Of a DNA stretch of 24,999 nucleotides, positions 1 through 8,699 are shown one piece after another. Under the pieces are notes generated by a model. It was not told the origin of the DNA, did not search any database, and saw only the letters and a list, made by a program, of their open reading frames with translations. Each line of letters begins with the position of its first letter. Position 1 is the stretch's first letter. The position numbers were made by a program, and so were the translations under genes. Source of the stretch: Legionella qingyii (GTDB lineage Bacteria > Pseudomonadota > Gammaproteobacteria > Legionellales > Legionellaceae). The DNA is taken from contig NZ_QHJG01000032.1 of NCBI RefSeq assembly GCF_003184185.1, positions 29,447-54,445 on the forward strand. The letters run 5' to 3'.

Positions 1-1
1 T

Positions 2-1066
2 TGACTTAATTTTGTTCTTCAACTTCATTTAGTCTATTTGAGATTTGTTTTTATGTTAAATTAATTCCTATCTTTATGTTGATGTTCTGTTTACCTTCTT
101 GGCTCAGATAAATCTTGCCAGGTTAATTTACCTAATGTTTGAGGTTAAGTATACGTTTGAGTTTTTCGAGTTTTATACTTGCTTTTATGAAATTGAGTTC
201 TTCACGTCGTTAATCTACTTGGACGAAATTAACTTTTATTTCTACTTTTATTAAACAATGTTTTACTTCTATAATAAAAGTTAAGGCTAAGAATGGCTTA
301 ATATTTTTCACAAAGTAGCCTAGGACGAGTCAGACGACTTGTGTGACTTCTCGGTCTCACATAAGGGAGTAGTGCACTTTGTGCATACTTTAGTGGTAAC
401 CGAGGATTTCACTTAAGGACCCTCTCGTTTCTTCCTTTTTTACTCCTCCTCGTCCTCCGAAATAACGTTCGGTATTGTCCACATTATCTTTTAGTTTTCC
501 TCTGTTGCAACGGTTGAGTCGGTTTTGGACGCGGAGAGTCACTTGCATAACTACTCTAATTTAATGGTAATTACCAATTACATAACCGTTTACTCAATGC
601 ATGATGCGGATACCTTTCAAGACGAGCATGAAAGCTATGTTAAGGAGTTAGAGAGTGATATGGTCAAGTTTATCTATTAGGACTTACCAGTTTGGTTAAA
701 AGTCTTGTATAATGGACCGAACCGGTCGTTCTTTAATTTCCGCGCCATTAATTTTATTTAGGACTTCTGAATCCAGGCAACCTTTAGTTATAATTTCATT
801 ATTTGCTACATCGAAGTCAGTTATATTGCTGTGTATTAGTAGTACAGGCTCTTTAATAACTAGTCAGCAATGGATTTGATGTCCGTTACTACCGACTTGT
901 CCCGAATTTAAATAGTCTTCACGTTTAACTAAGACTATGGCCAAGTGCAGTTAAAAGTGTTGTCTTATTACCATTAGTCCGTGTAAACTGAGTGCTTCTT
1001 CTTCACCCACAATGGGGGAATTTCTGGTTCTCCCATTAATTTCCAAACCAACTAATAAAACGGATT
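2..1066 (+). CDS. fliK: Flagellar hook-length control protein FliK, 5'-truncated by the window edge
   Basis: FliK measures hook length and switches the flagellar export gate from hook to filament substrates. 354 codons are visible and the start lies outside the window. The first two thirds is low-complexity, rich in Gln, Glu, Asn and Thr, as expected of the FliK ruler region. The last ~140 residues match the FliK C-terminal domain: a DNPEWS segment, then INPEDLGPLEI, then LPKLQAMMAEQGLNLSEVQI (the Flg_hook pattern). The protein ends in DYFA. No other flagellar gene is in view, so the rest of any flagellar locus must lie to the left. The C-terminal assignment is strong; the N-terminal part rests on frame continuity only. 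Confidence 0.9.
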
Positions 1067-1112
1067 CTTAATTAAGCGTATTGTGTAAGCGAGTTCTTAT
1101 TCGCGCTCAATA

Positions 1113-1445
1113 AATTACCGTTGAAGAAAACGTTGCTTAATATAGAGGTAAGGTCGCCAGTTACTCCGTCGAAACCGATGTCGGTACGGGATACATAGAG
1201 GTTAGACAGGTTATTTTAGAAGATACCACTGCCACCACTAACATACCTCCGCCAGGTATTATACCTCTACCAGGTATTATCAGCGGCCTTACTATAGGTT
1301 GCTTTATTCGTTCGACAACCATACTGTCAAAACTTCTACAGCAAAGACGGAATCGATTTAACGACATATTCTTTGGACGCTCATAACATTTTCTGTCTTA
1401 TTCCTCGGCTTTTTAGAACATCGAAACTTACGAATGGAAAAGGTA
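1113..1445 (-). CDS. Small secreted His/Tyr/Pro-rich protein, unknown function
   Basis: 110 residues. It starts at an ATG preceded by TGGAG. A basic N-terminus (MEKVSIQSYK) is followed by a hydrophobic stretch ending near residue 30 in an LAKA-type signal peptidase site, so the product is probably periplasmic or outer-surface. The mature part has an unusual core, GPSPYYGPPPYNHHRHHRR, and four cysteines in the last 35 residues, which suggests metal binding or disulphides. I do not recognise the family. It is transcribed divergently from the dehydrogenase at 1526 across an 80-bp gap. Its 3' end faces the end of fliK. Confidence 0.75.
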
Positions 1446-1478
1446 CAACGTTGAGGTATAATACAACAATGTAATCCT

Positions 1479-1491
1479 TAATATCTAATAT
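1479..1491 (-). promoter_or_regulatory. Possible -10 elements for the small secreted protein
   Basis: Two overlapping-phase TATAAT hexamers (1486-1491 and 1479-1484, corrected right-to-left reading) lie 35-45 bases ahead of the ATG at 1445, inside the divergent intergenic gap. I cannot identify a matching -35 box, so the assignment is tentative. Confidence 0.35.
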
Positions 1492-1525
1492 TTACTAAAA
1501 AGACCCATTGAAAACCTATGCTAAA

Positions 1526-2371
1526 TACTTCCTTTTCTATTAAGATTAATGACCTACAAGGTCACCTTAACCGAAACTACGACAAAAATCAGACTTCTTT
1601 TCTCCCGTATCCCAATAACCAAGTACATCTTTTTACCTTCTACAGGTTTTTAATAATCTATCCCCTCATCTTCGGCAAGTTGACCTACAAAGCCTAAGTA
1701 GAAGTTAAGTTTTACGTAAGCGGCTTCACAACCAATTTTGTCTTCCCGCGAACCTACAAAACTAATTATTGCGGCCTATACCGGTCCGTCCCCGAAACCT
1801 TCTATAATGTGCGCTACAGAATGCGCGAGTTAAACTTTGCTTGCAAAAGCCTGACGAACTTGAGTGATTAGCTCGATAAGGGCAGTACGCATTTGTCCCT
1901 ATACCAGCATAATAGTTATATTCAAGCTAAAATCCGTATTAGTCATACGGAAAAGCGCCACGAATATTACGTAGGTTCATACGTCATCTTCCATATTCGC
2001 TATGTGATTCTAACCTTAACTTTAGAAGACCACAACTACACTATTGCTATCTTGGTCCAGGATATCTTTCAGTCAAAGCCCGATTAACACATCTATTAAG
2101 TAATTTATTGTAACTATACGTTGTATCGAAAAAGTCGTTTGTCATACTTGCCTACGACTGGAGAAAATTCGTTTTCTTTAGGCTTAGATAAAAATGAGCT
2201 TTTTGGCTACGTCACTAATTGTTTAACTAAGTACGGTAACTTAGATTTTCTGGATTACGGTTTATAGGTCATTGCAAGGGTCGAGTAGAATACTAAAAAA
2301 ATTTTACCTAAAATTCGCAATTTTACGACCTATTTAAGAAAAACGCCCAAAGTTTTTTACTTGACAGGATT
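1526..2371 (+). CDS. Short-chain dehydrogenase/reductase (SDR)
   Basis: 281 residues, a classical SDR NAD(P)(H)-dependent oxidoreductase of the cytoplasm. The Rossmann glycine motif ITGCSSGIG is at residues 8-16. The structural NNAG motif is at 81-84. A catalytic Ser lies in the ISS segment near 130, and the catalytic YNASK has Tyr147 and Lys151. EPGPIES follows, as is usual in the cofactor/substrate region. The C-terminus has a hydrophobic tail (LMIFLKWILSV), seen in members with membrane contact. The substrate cannot be deduced. The start is the first ATG after the divergent promoter region. The downstream gap to the Cys-rich peptide suggests monocistronic expression. Confidence 0.9.
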
Positions 2372-2509
2372 AAAACTATGAATCTCCAACCGCCGGCACT
2401 ATTTTTACCGTACCTTACTATTGAAAAATTTTTTTTTCTTCTTTTTAAGTTAAAAGAAACGATTATAGATTTACCCAATTTTTAGTAATTGATAGTTCCT
2501 TCATTTTAA

Positions 2510-2707
2510 TACTTTTTTAGTTGTTATCGACAGCGACGAAATAATTGACATAATCGTCGAGGACATCATAGACAACGAATACGTCTACTACGAAGATGAT
2601 GATGATCGTGAACGTTTCCGACATTACCAACGTTTCCGACATTTCCAACGTTTCCGACGTTCCCAACATTGCCAACGTTTCCGACGCCGCCAACGAGACC
2701 ATCGATT
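2510..2707 (+). CDS. Secreted Cys-x-Gly repeat peptide
   Basis: 65 residues, with a good ribosome site (AAGGAAG, 7 bases before the ATG). The N-terminus is a clear Sec signal peptide (MKKSTIAVAALLTVLAAP...) ending near VAYA. After a Thr/Ser linker comes a perfect period-3 repeat: ten cysteines, each followed by Lys, Asn or Gly and then Gly (CKGCNGCKGCKG...), ending SGS. Such a dense thiol array would suit metal sequestration, as in bufferin or HvfA-type low-complexity peptides, or a precursor for modification. The repeat differs from those families, so this is analogy only. It has its own downstream terminator. The next gene encodes a His-rich conserved protein. Confidence 0.85.
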
Positions 2708-2727
2708 AGACATCAAAACCAAAATAA

Positions 2728-2759
2728 TTCTCCATCAAAAATGATGGAGAAGAAAAAAA
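2728..2759 (+). terminator. Rho-independent terminator of the Cys-rich peptide gene
   Basis: Perfect 10-bp stem AAGAGGTAGT / ACTACCTCTT (2728-2737 and 2742-2751) with a TTTT loop, followed by a run of seven T. It lies 20 bases after the stop codon at 2707. It separates the peptide gene from the downstream reading frame, though read-through is possible. Confidence 0.9.
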
Positions 2760-2782
2760 GAAGGATATACTTCATTTCTTTA

Positions 2783-3499
2783 TACTAATGAGTAAGACTT
2801 AAATGTAATGGAGTTGAATCGTTAACCGTATTTTTATAAATAAACTTTATGCGGTTTGTTTAAAATCTTCGGGTTGTTTATTACTGCCGTTTTTTTCCAT
2901 TTTCGTAAGACGTAATATGGAATGTTTCCTTTGCTGCAAAACTTGCTTACTCGGTAATAGGAGCGCCTCTGGCGTAACTAGTATTTTGACCACGAGTTAT
3001 AAAAATAGTAACGGTATCTCTTTTAATACTTTCATGTCTCGTACCTGTAAAAGTAACAAAAAATGCAATGTTTGTATATGGGTTTTCATAGTTTGGTCGG
3101 GGAAACCGTCTAACCCTGTTTATATAGCTATTGGGATACTGGGTAAATTATCGTTAACCGTACTTAGTTGACCCCGTTGGTTATGCGAACAAGTGTCAAT
3201 TAGCCACCCAATGAAGTCTTTAAACCATATTACGCCTTATATCACGTGCGAATGAATTTGTGATATTTTACTGAAATTTACTACTAGGAATGACCGTTCA
3301 CGACCTAGCGACCCAACTTCCCTAAAACGTAAATAAATTTGGTGTTTAAAATACCAATGTAGTTCTTGCACTATTTTTTTAGTACGTAGTAGTCCGTTTA
3401 TTATCAAGTTAACTCTTGGGAATAGATCTAATACTAGAACTCCTCGAAAGTCTCTAAAGTTAACTAAATTTTGTTGTCTAACTTACCGATTATTCAATC
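2783..3499 (+). CDS. Conserved His-rich protein, DUF6969-like, unknown function
   Basis: 238 residues. It starts at ATG after AAGTAAAG. The diagnostic segment is HYPRGD...ID..TGAQYFYHCHR followed by STEHGHFHCFLR, a cluster of His, Cys and aromatic residues that looks like a metal site. I recall a similar pattern (GAQYYYHAHR...EHGHFH) in the family named DUF6969, but I cannot verify it. The C-terminal half (RWVTSEIWY, LLKHYKM, WVEGILHLFKPQI) looks helical. No signal peptide or membrane segment is visible. It follows the secreted Cys-x-Gly peptide immediately after its terminator, so a shared role is possible but unproven. Confidence 0.8.
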
Positions 3500-3517
3500 A
3501 TATTTGATAAAATGCTC

Positions 3518-3542
3518 CTAACTAAAAAAATTTAGTTAGAAA
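3518..3542 (+). terminator. Hairpin terminator after the His-rich protein gene
   Basis: Nine-base perfect stem GATTGATTT / AAATCAATC around a TTTT loop, about 20 bases after the stop at 3499. Only a short T tract follows. The strong symmetry and position support a terminator. Confidence 0.65.
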
Positions 3543-3640
3543 CATCGCTTATTCTGAGACATCTGGAGTTTAAGTTTTTAGTTTTATTAATTAGACATGA
3601 TATTAAATGTACGTTTTAATATTTAAGAACCTCGTAAACG

Positions 3641-4540
3641 TACAGTAGGGTGCGATTTTTATCCTGACTTCTTCTAGAGTTAAGCTATGTACTCATAATG
3701 TACCTTTAATAGTTAAGTTACGGGTTATAACAAATAACCCAACTATGACTTACATTAGATTTCCCTACGTTATTGTTAAAACAGTTTGACGACCCTGAGT
3801 TATGTGAGTTTCTAAAGTTTCCGTGAGGAATAGTTTTTTACCTTCTTAAACGAGTAACCCTATTCCTTGCTTATCTTCTTAATTTTGATCTTCTATACTT
3901 TCACTATAAAAGCCCACAAGGAGTCGTATTGCACCTCCTTTTTCGCTAACTTTTGTTAAGCCCATTCTGAAAAATGAAGGATAGTAGTGCATATAATTAC
4001 GCATTAGCGTTATTTTTTCATTAACCTAACGAGCACTAAAATTTGCTATAATGAAATTCGTTTCTTGAACTTTTTGTATGATTGCAAAATGTTCTTCTGT
4101 TAGTTTTCTGAGTTGGAAATAATTTTCTTCCAATAAACGGATGACACGAGTACCATCTTCTATTACAATAACGTGTTTTGCAACTTTTTCGTGATGATTG
4201 ACGTAACGTAACAGTCCAACTATATCGACTAAGACGACTATCACGTTATTTTAATAAAGTTGGACCTTTTATACTAAATCACGATTACCTGTAACCTAAT
4301 CTTCTAAGAAGACCGATACAGCAACGTTTTGTTAATGCAGTTTTTCTTTTCTTATGTGTTGTAGTACATGGATATTAACGGAATTGACCAAAACTTCGTC
4401 TACATCATTTTATGCTAACGGTCGTAATAAAATACCTCCCCCGTTAGTCGTTTGGAAATTGGACACTTGTTCGGCTTGTTTAATAGTTTGTAATACATAT
4501 GGTGTACCTACAAGGACATGCGCCAAACTTCTGCTGAATC
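3641..4540 (+). CDS. PAS-receiver two-domain signalling protein without kinase
   Basis: 299 residues, cytoplasmic. Residues ~15-130 form a PAS sensor: MPNIVYWVDTECNLKGCN, then a later VIGLLVILNDITLSKELE segment. A short linker follows, with a vestigial helical piece (LEKHTNVLQEDN) where a histidine kinase domain would sit. Residues ~167-290 are a response-regulator receiver: VLMVEDN start, phosphoacceptor Asp217 in LVLMDIGLEDSSGY, IIALTGF, and Lys in GAISKPLT. No H-box or ATPase motifs and no DNA-binding output domain are present. It probably acts as a sensor-modulated phosphate sink or single-domain regulator working with a kinase encoded elsewhere. The spacing to the next gene (40 bases) allows co-transcription. 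Confidence 0.85.
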
Positions 4541-4580
4541 ATACGACAATAGTACTAGTAAAAGCTTTACTTGAATAAGA

Positions 4581-5699
4581 TACTCGTCATTAAGTTGGCT
4601 TCGGTCAGCATAAAATAGAAATCTACAAAAAGCACCAGAATGATACCGTAATTACCAAAATCAGTTGTCGGTCCCTTGTGCTTAAAGTATGGGGTATGAT
4701 CTCGTGCGACTTACCTTACCTACGTGAAATCGACTAAACCACAAGGGACGTAAAAATAAATATCACCCTTAATGATGGCAATAATCAGAATTTTCTGTGT
4801 ATTTTCACCTCTCATTACGTAACGAAATAGCTTCGTAACAATGGGCATGCGAAGAAGATAAAAATAAACCATACAAAGAATTACGAAAAGGTAGTGTAAA
4901 ACTAAATCGTTGGCACGCACAAATACCATAAAACGTTGCGTAGCGGTAAACAATGAATCAGACGCGAGAAGAGATAGAATTATGTAGTCAATCTTGAGTT
5001 TAAAAATAAAAAACACCGTAAGAATATTCAATAACCATAAAAGACTGAGTTTAAGGATAGGGACAAGGACCGTACCTAGTCAATTCATACTGTTCTTTGA
5101 CCCGTCCGAAGTAACTATGATATTATAAAAGGGGGCGTGTAAATAATAGCTTTTGCAAACTAGGTCTCCCCGAAGATTCATGATAGGGCCGCTAACGGTG
5201 CTGAGATAGACCTCAAAATCGACCTGTGAAAAACGACTGGCGGTAGTTATTCGTTTTCTTTTCATACTACTACTAAAACTACCCGTATAATAGGGACAAT
5301 AATCGAACCTATACCTCAATAATGCAAGGATAATTATTTTTAAATACCTGTTCGAGTAAACAAAATACCTCATCGCCAAAAAGTGAATAACAAAAACCAA
5401 ACACAAAAAAATAATAACTACATAATCCAATATATTTTACCAGTAACGGAAAATTCTAAAAACCGTACTTACGTAATAAATAAAAATAAAAAGTACAACA
5501 AAATGACTTTTAAGTTAGGTACAAACAAAAATGGGACGGATTACCCAGTGTTCTGTAAAATTCTCACCGTTAAAGTCTAATAAATAAACCTGCAAAAGCA
5601 GGTCTTTTACGCCCCGATAAAATGCGGAATGAGAAAGAAAAGAATTTAAAAAATCAACGACGAAAAAATATAGCTGCTTTTTATAAAAAATTTTAAATT
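4581..5699 (+). CDS. DUF5009/NagX-like multi-pass membrane acyltransferase
   Basis: 372 residues, inner membrane. The N-terminus LDVFRGLTMALMVLVNS and the next block VFPAFLFIVGITTVISLKR are hallmarks of the heparan-alpha-glucosaminide N-acetyltransferase / NagX (DUF5009) family. About ten hydrophobic segments follow, with the conserved VYGILQRIAICY motif, FDPEGLLSTIPAIATTLSGVLAG, and a C-terminal FGMNALFIFIFH. Relatives transfer acyl groups to amino sugars across the membrane, so a cell-wall or glycan amino-sugar substrate is plausible. Length is typical for the bacterial family. The start ATG lies 40 bases after the PAS-receiver gene. Confidence 0.88.
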
Positions 5700-5754
5700 T
5701 GTTAATAGTCTGCCAAAGGTCACTGAAACGAACGAGATCGTATCCTAGATGTAT

Positions 5755-5783
5755 AACAAGTAGGAAACCCTCAACCAATATTA
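5755..5783 (+). promoter_or_regulatory. Sigma-70-like promoter ahead of the FmdB-DUF502-aspS run
   Basis: TTGTTC (5755-5760), a 17-base spacer and a perfect TATAAT (5778-5783). It lies 45 bases ahead of the FmdB start, with GGAG at 5815-5818 as the ribosome site. It would drive the three closely spaced genes that follow. Confidence 0.6.
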
Positions 5784-5827
5784 TTGTCCAATCTAATTTG
5801 ACAGACTTCAATTACCTCAGCAAAAGC

Positions 5828-6118
5828 TACGGTTAAATACTTATGGTTACATGTTCAACATTAGTAGTAAAACTAAACTACGTTTTTTAGTCACTACTCG
5901 GTCAATTCGTCACAGGACATACAATATTTCTATGTCATTAATTCGAATAAAGTCGACGTCCGAAAGTTGAATTCCCATGGCCAACCATACGATGACTAAA
6001 ATTTTTATTTTCGTCATTTGGTGTCCTTCGGTGATGATTCTTACTGCGGGGTCCAAGGTGTCTCTTTAGTTTTCTATGAAGAAGTAGATTTTTTTGAGTT
6101 CTACCACTATTTTTCACT
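5828..6118 (+). CDS. FmdB-family zinc-ribbon protein
   Basis: 96 residues. The opening MPIYEYQC is the FmdB signature. Two Cys pairs, C8-x2-C11 and C29-x2-C32, form a zinc ribbon. The middle reads LISAAGFQLKGTGWYATDF, also conserved in this family. The last 30 residues are a Ser/Lys/Thr-rich disordered tail. The family has been proposed to be regulatory, but its molecular role is unsettled. It is the first gene of a tight run: DUF502 starts 5 bases after its stop, and aspS comes next. This order is common in gammaproteobacteria. Confidence 0.93.
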
Positions 6119-6123
6119 TTTGT

Positions 6124-6744
6124 TACAGTAATTCTTCGATAAATGAGCGACCTAACCATCATACCGATGGGTATGATTATTGGTATCCGCATAACGCGAA
6201 ATAATAACTGAATGAGCTGTTGTGCCAACGAAATTAAGGATTCCGTATAGTTGGACTCGTTGATTAACCTGTAATATAAGGCCCAAACCCCCAATAGGAC
6301 AGCGAACACTAAAATGACCAATGTCCTCATTAACGGTGTTTAATAAAACCTGTTGCGAATCACCTCACCCCTCTCAGGTAAGAATAGTTCTATGGAAACC
6401 AGGCCAGTTAAATATTTTGTCATTTTGTTCATTAATTACGTCATAATAGATGTTTGTCACTTCGGAAAGCATTTCATCACAATTAACTTATGGGTGCATT
6501 TCCTAATACCTCATAGCGGAAAGTTTGTCCGCGTCCTTTATGACGTTATTTATTATTTTGTTTTCTACTTTACTAGAGACATAAATATGGTTGATGAGGG
6601 TTGGGGTGAAGTCCAAAAGAATACTACTAAGGGTCTTCACTACATTAACTCAATCTATACTCATAACTACTCCGTGATTTTAAATATTAAAGAAATCCTC
6701 ATTACGGCGGTCGTAGTCTCCGACGTAATCGTTTGTTAAACATT
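6124..6744 (+). CDS. DUF502 family inner-membrane protein
   Basis: 206 residues. Two transmembrane segments are visible: residues ~5-25 (YLLAGLVVWLPILITIGVL) and ~55-75 (GVILSLVILLVTGVIATN). The family hallmarks are HYIPGLGVI, IPLVRSIYKTVKQV, and VFIPTTPNPTSGFLMMIP near the C-terminus. Function is unknown; plant homologues (COV) sit in the secretory system. It starts 5 bases after FmdB and ends 22 bases before aspS, so it is probably co-transcribed with both. Confidence 0.93.
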
Positions 6745-6766
6745 TTTAAATATATCCGCCAAAATA

Positions 6767-8548
6767 TACGCATGTGTGATGACAAACCCGCAGCTACTCA
6801 GTTCAAATCCATTTCTCCAACAACATACACCAACCCACGTAGTAGCAGCTCTAGTACCACCACACTATAAAGAACTACAAGCCCTATCGAGTCCAAATAA
6901 CGTTCATCAGATACTTGGCCTTTTATTTTATAGAAAAAGACTACGTCTTTTTAATGCAAGACTTAAACAACAGTCTCATTGCCCCTAACATGCTTTTTCT
7001 GGTCTTCCTTACTAATTACTTCGTTACCGGTGTCCATGTCATCTTCAGGAACCGTGTTTCGAACTCTAAGAATTAGTTAGTGGCTGTGGTGGTAAAAATG
7101 GACTACTAAAGGTCCAGCACTTGCTTCTAAATGCAATATTCATAGCGATATAACTAAACGCAGCAGGTAGTTACTTTGTATTTGAATGCTATGCAGTAGT
7201 CAATTTGTCGACATAAGCTTTAATAGAGCTAGTCATACCAAAGGAACTATATCTTTGCGGTTACGAATGTTTTCGTTGAGGTCTTCCCCGATCCCTAATA
7301 AATCAAGGAAGATCTCATGTAGGTCCTAGTAAAATACGGAATGGAGTTAGTGGTGTCGAAAAATTCGTTGATAATTACTAAAGCCCCAAACTATTTATAA
7401 TGGTCTAACACGCAACAAAAGCACTACTCCTAAATGCACGACTATCTGTCGGACTTAAATGAGTCGAACTATAACTTTACAGAAAATAACTACTTCTTTC
7501 GTAAAATTTAGAATAACTTCCTAACAATTTTTGGCATAAATTTTTTTAAGAATTACATCTTGAAGGGCTTTTCAATGCGTCTTACGGAATACGTCTTCGT
7601 TACGCTGCGAAACCGTCACTATTTGGACTAAATGCATTAGGAAATCTCAACTAACTACAACGCCTAAATCATTTCCTCACACTAAAATTTCATAAAAGAT
7701 GACGTCGTTTACTAAATCTTAGTGCTCACTAACGAAATGCTAATGGACCGCCTACGCTAGAATCATCTTTTCTAGAGCTACTAATACCAGCAAAACATCC
7801 ATAAATACCACGTTTCCCAGAACGAATGTAATTCCATTTATTAGAACTGCTCCCTTACCGTCCTAACGTTAGTGGATAAGATTTCAAAGAGAGACTGCTT
7901 CGTCATGTTCGTTAAAACGTTGCGTGTCTCCGATTTTGTCCACTACAGTAAAAGAAACCGAGACTATTTTTAGTATAGCAGTTACTTAGATACCCCCGTG
8001 ATTCTTATTTCGATCCCGTACTATCTTTTGATGAGTTCCTTCCCACCCTCAATAATACCCAACAACTAACCGGTTACAAACTTTCTCTAATACTCTTGTT
8101 ATTTAATTTACGCTACGTAGTAGGTAAATGAAGCGGATTCCTAGATAGTGGGCTCTTGAATGCTCGATTAGGTTGTTTGTGTAATCGTTTTCGAATACTA
8201 TATCATTAGTTACCAATACTTTAGCCACCTCCTAGGTATGCATAAGTAGTTAGCCTAAATGTTTTTCGTCAAAAACTTAACGAACCTTAATTACTTGTTC
8301 TTCGAGTCCTTTTCAAACCGAAAAATGACCTACGGAACGTTATACCACGCGGCGGTGTACCACCATAACGAGAACCATAGCTAGCGGATCGATACAACGA
8401 ATGTCTGAGATGTAGTTAATCTCTACAATAACGAAAAGGATTTTGTGTTTGTCGTAGCACGGAAAATTGCTCACGCGGTAGTGGATGCCCATTGCGTGTT
8501 AATTTACTTAACCCTTATTCTGAACGAGGCTGATGTGTCTGATTTATC
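6767..8548 (+). CDS. aspS: Aspartyl-tRNA synthetase
   Basis: 593 residues, the usual length for bacterial AspRS. It charges tRNA-Asp (or tRNA-Asp and tRNA-Asn in non-discriminating enzymes). The N-terminal anticodon-binding OB fold starts MRTHYCLGV and continues [21 protein letters not shown]. The class II core follows: [20 protein letters not shown], motif 2 at RCFRDEDLRADRQPEF with TQLDIEMSF, the bacterial insertion (GAD) domain, and motif 3 near the end (GAPPHGGIALGIDRL). The C-terminus is YVIAFPKTQ-like (DVIAFPKTQTA) and ends LAPTTQTK. All catalytic blocks look intact. It is the third gene of the FmdB run. Whether it can also charge tRNA-Asn cannot be judged from sequence alone. Confidence 0.97.
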
Positions 8549-8699
8549 ATTTAAACCATGTATAAATCGGTTAGAGCATTTTTTTCACTAATAGGGACGC
8601 TTTAGACCCTAGTTGAGAGATTAACCACATTTTCGATTAAACTCCCATCCAGGGACACGAGCAGTTTGATTATAAAAGAAACCTTTTAACTTGAGTAAT
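8549..8699. other. Intergenic gap aspS to MscS channel
   Basis: 151 bases, AT-rich. No convincing terminator or promoter hexamer pair is visible. The channel gene may still be transcribed separately, but I cannot locate the signal. Confidence 0.4.

Noticed and set aside
1104..1330. Left-to-right frame starting MATSFATNYISIPAVNE
   Set aside because: It overlaps the exported His-rich protein gene on the opposite reading, which has a signal peptide and ribosome site.
2406..2471. 21-codon frame starting MAWNDNF after the dehydrogenase
   Set aside because: Too short, no ribosome site, and made mainly of a poly-lysine run from an A-rich leader.
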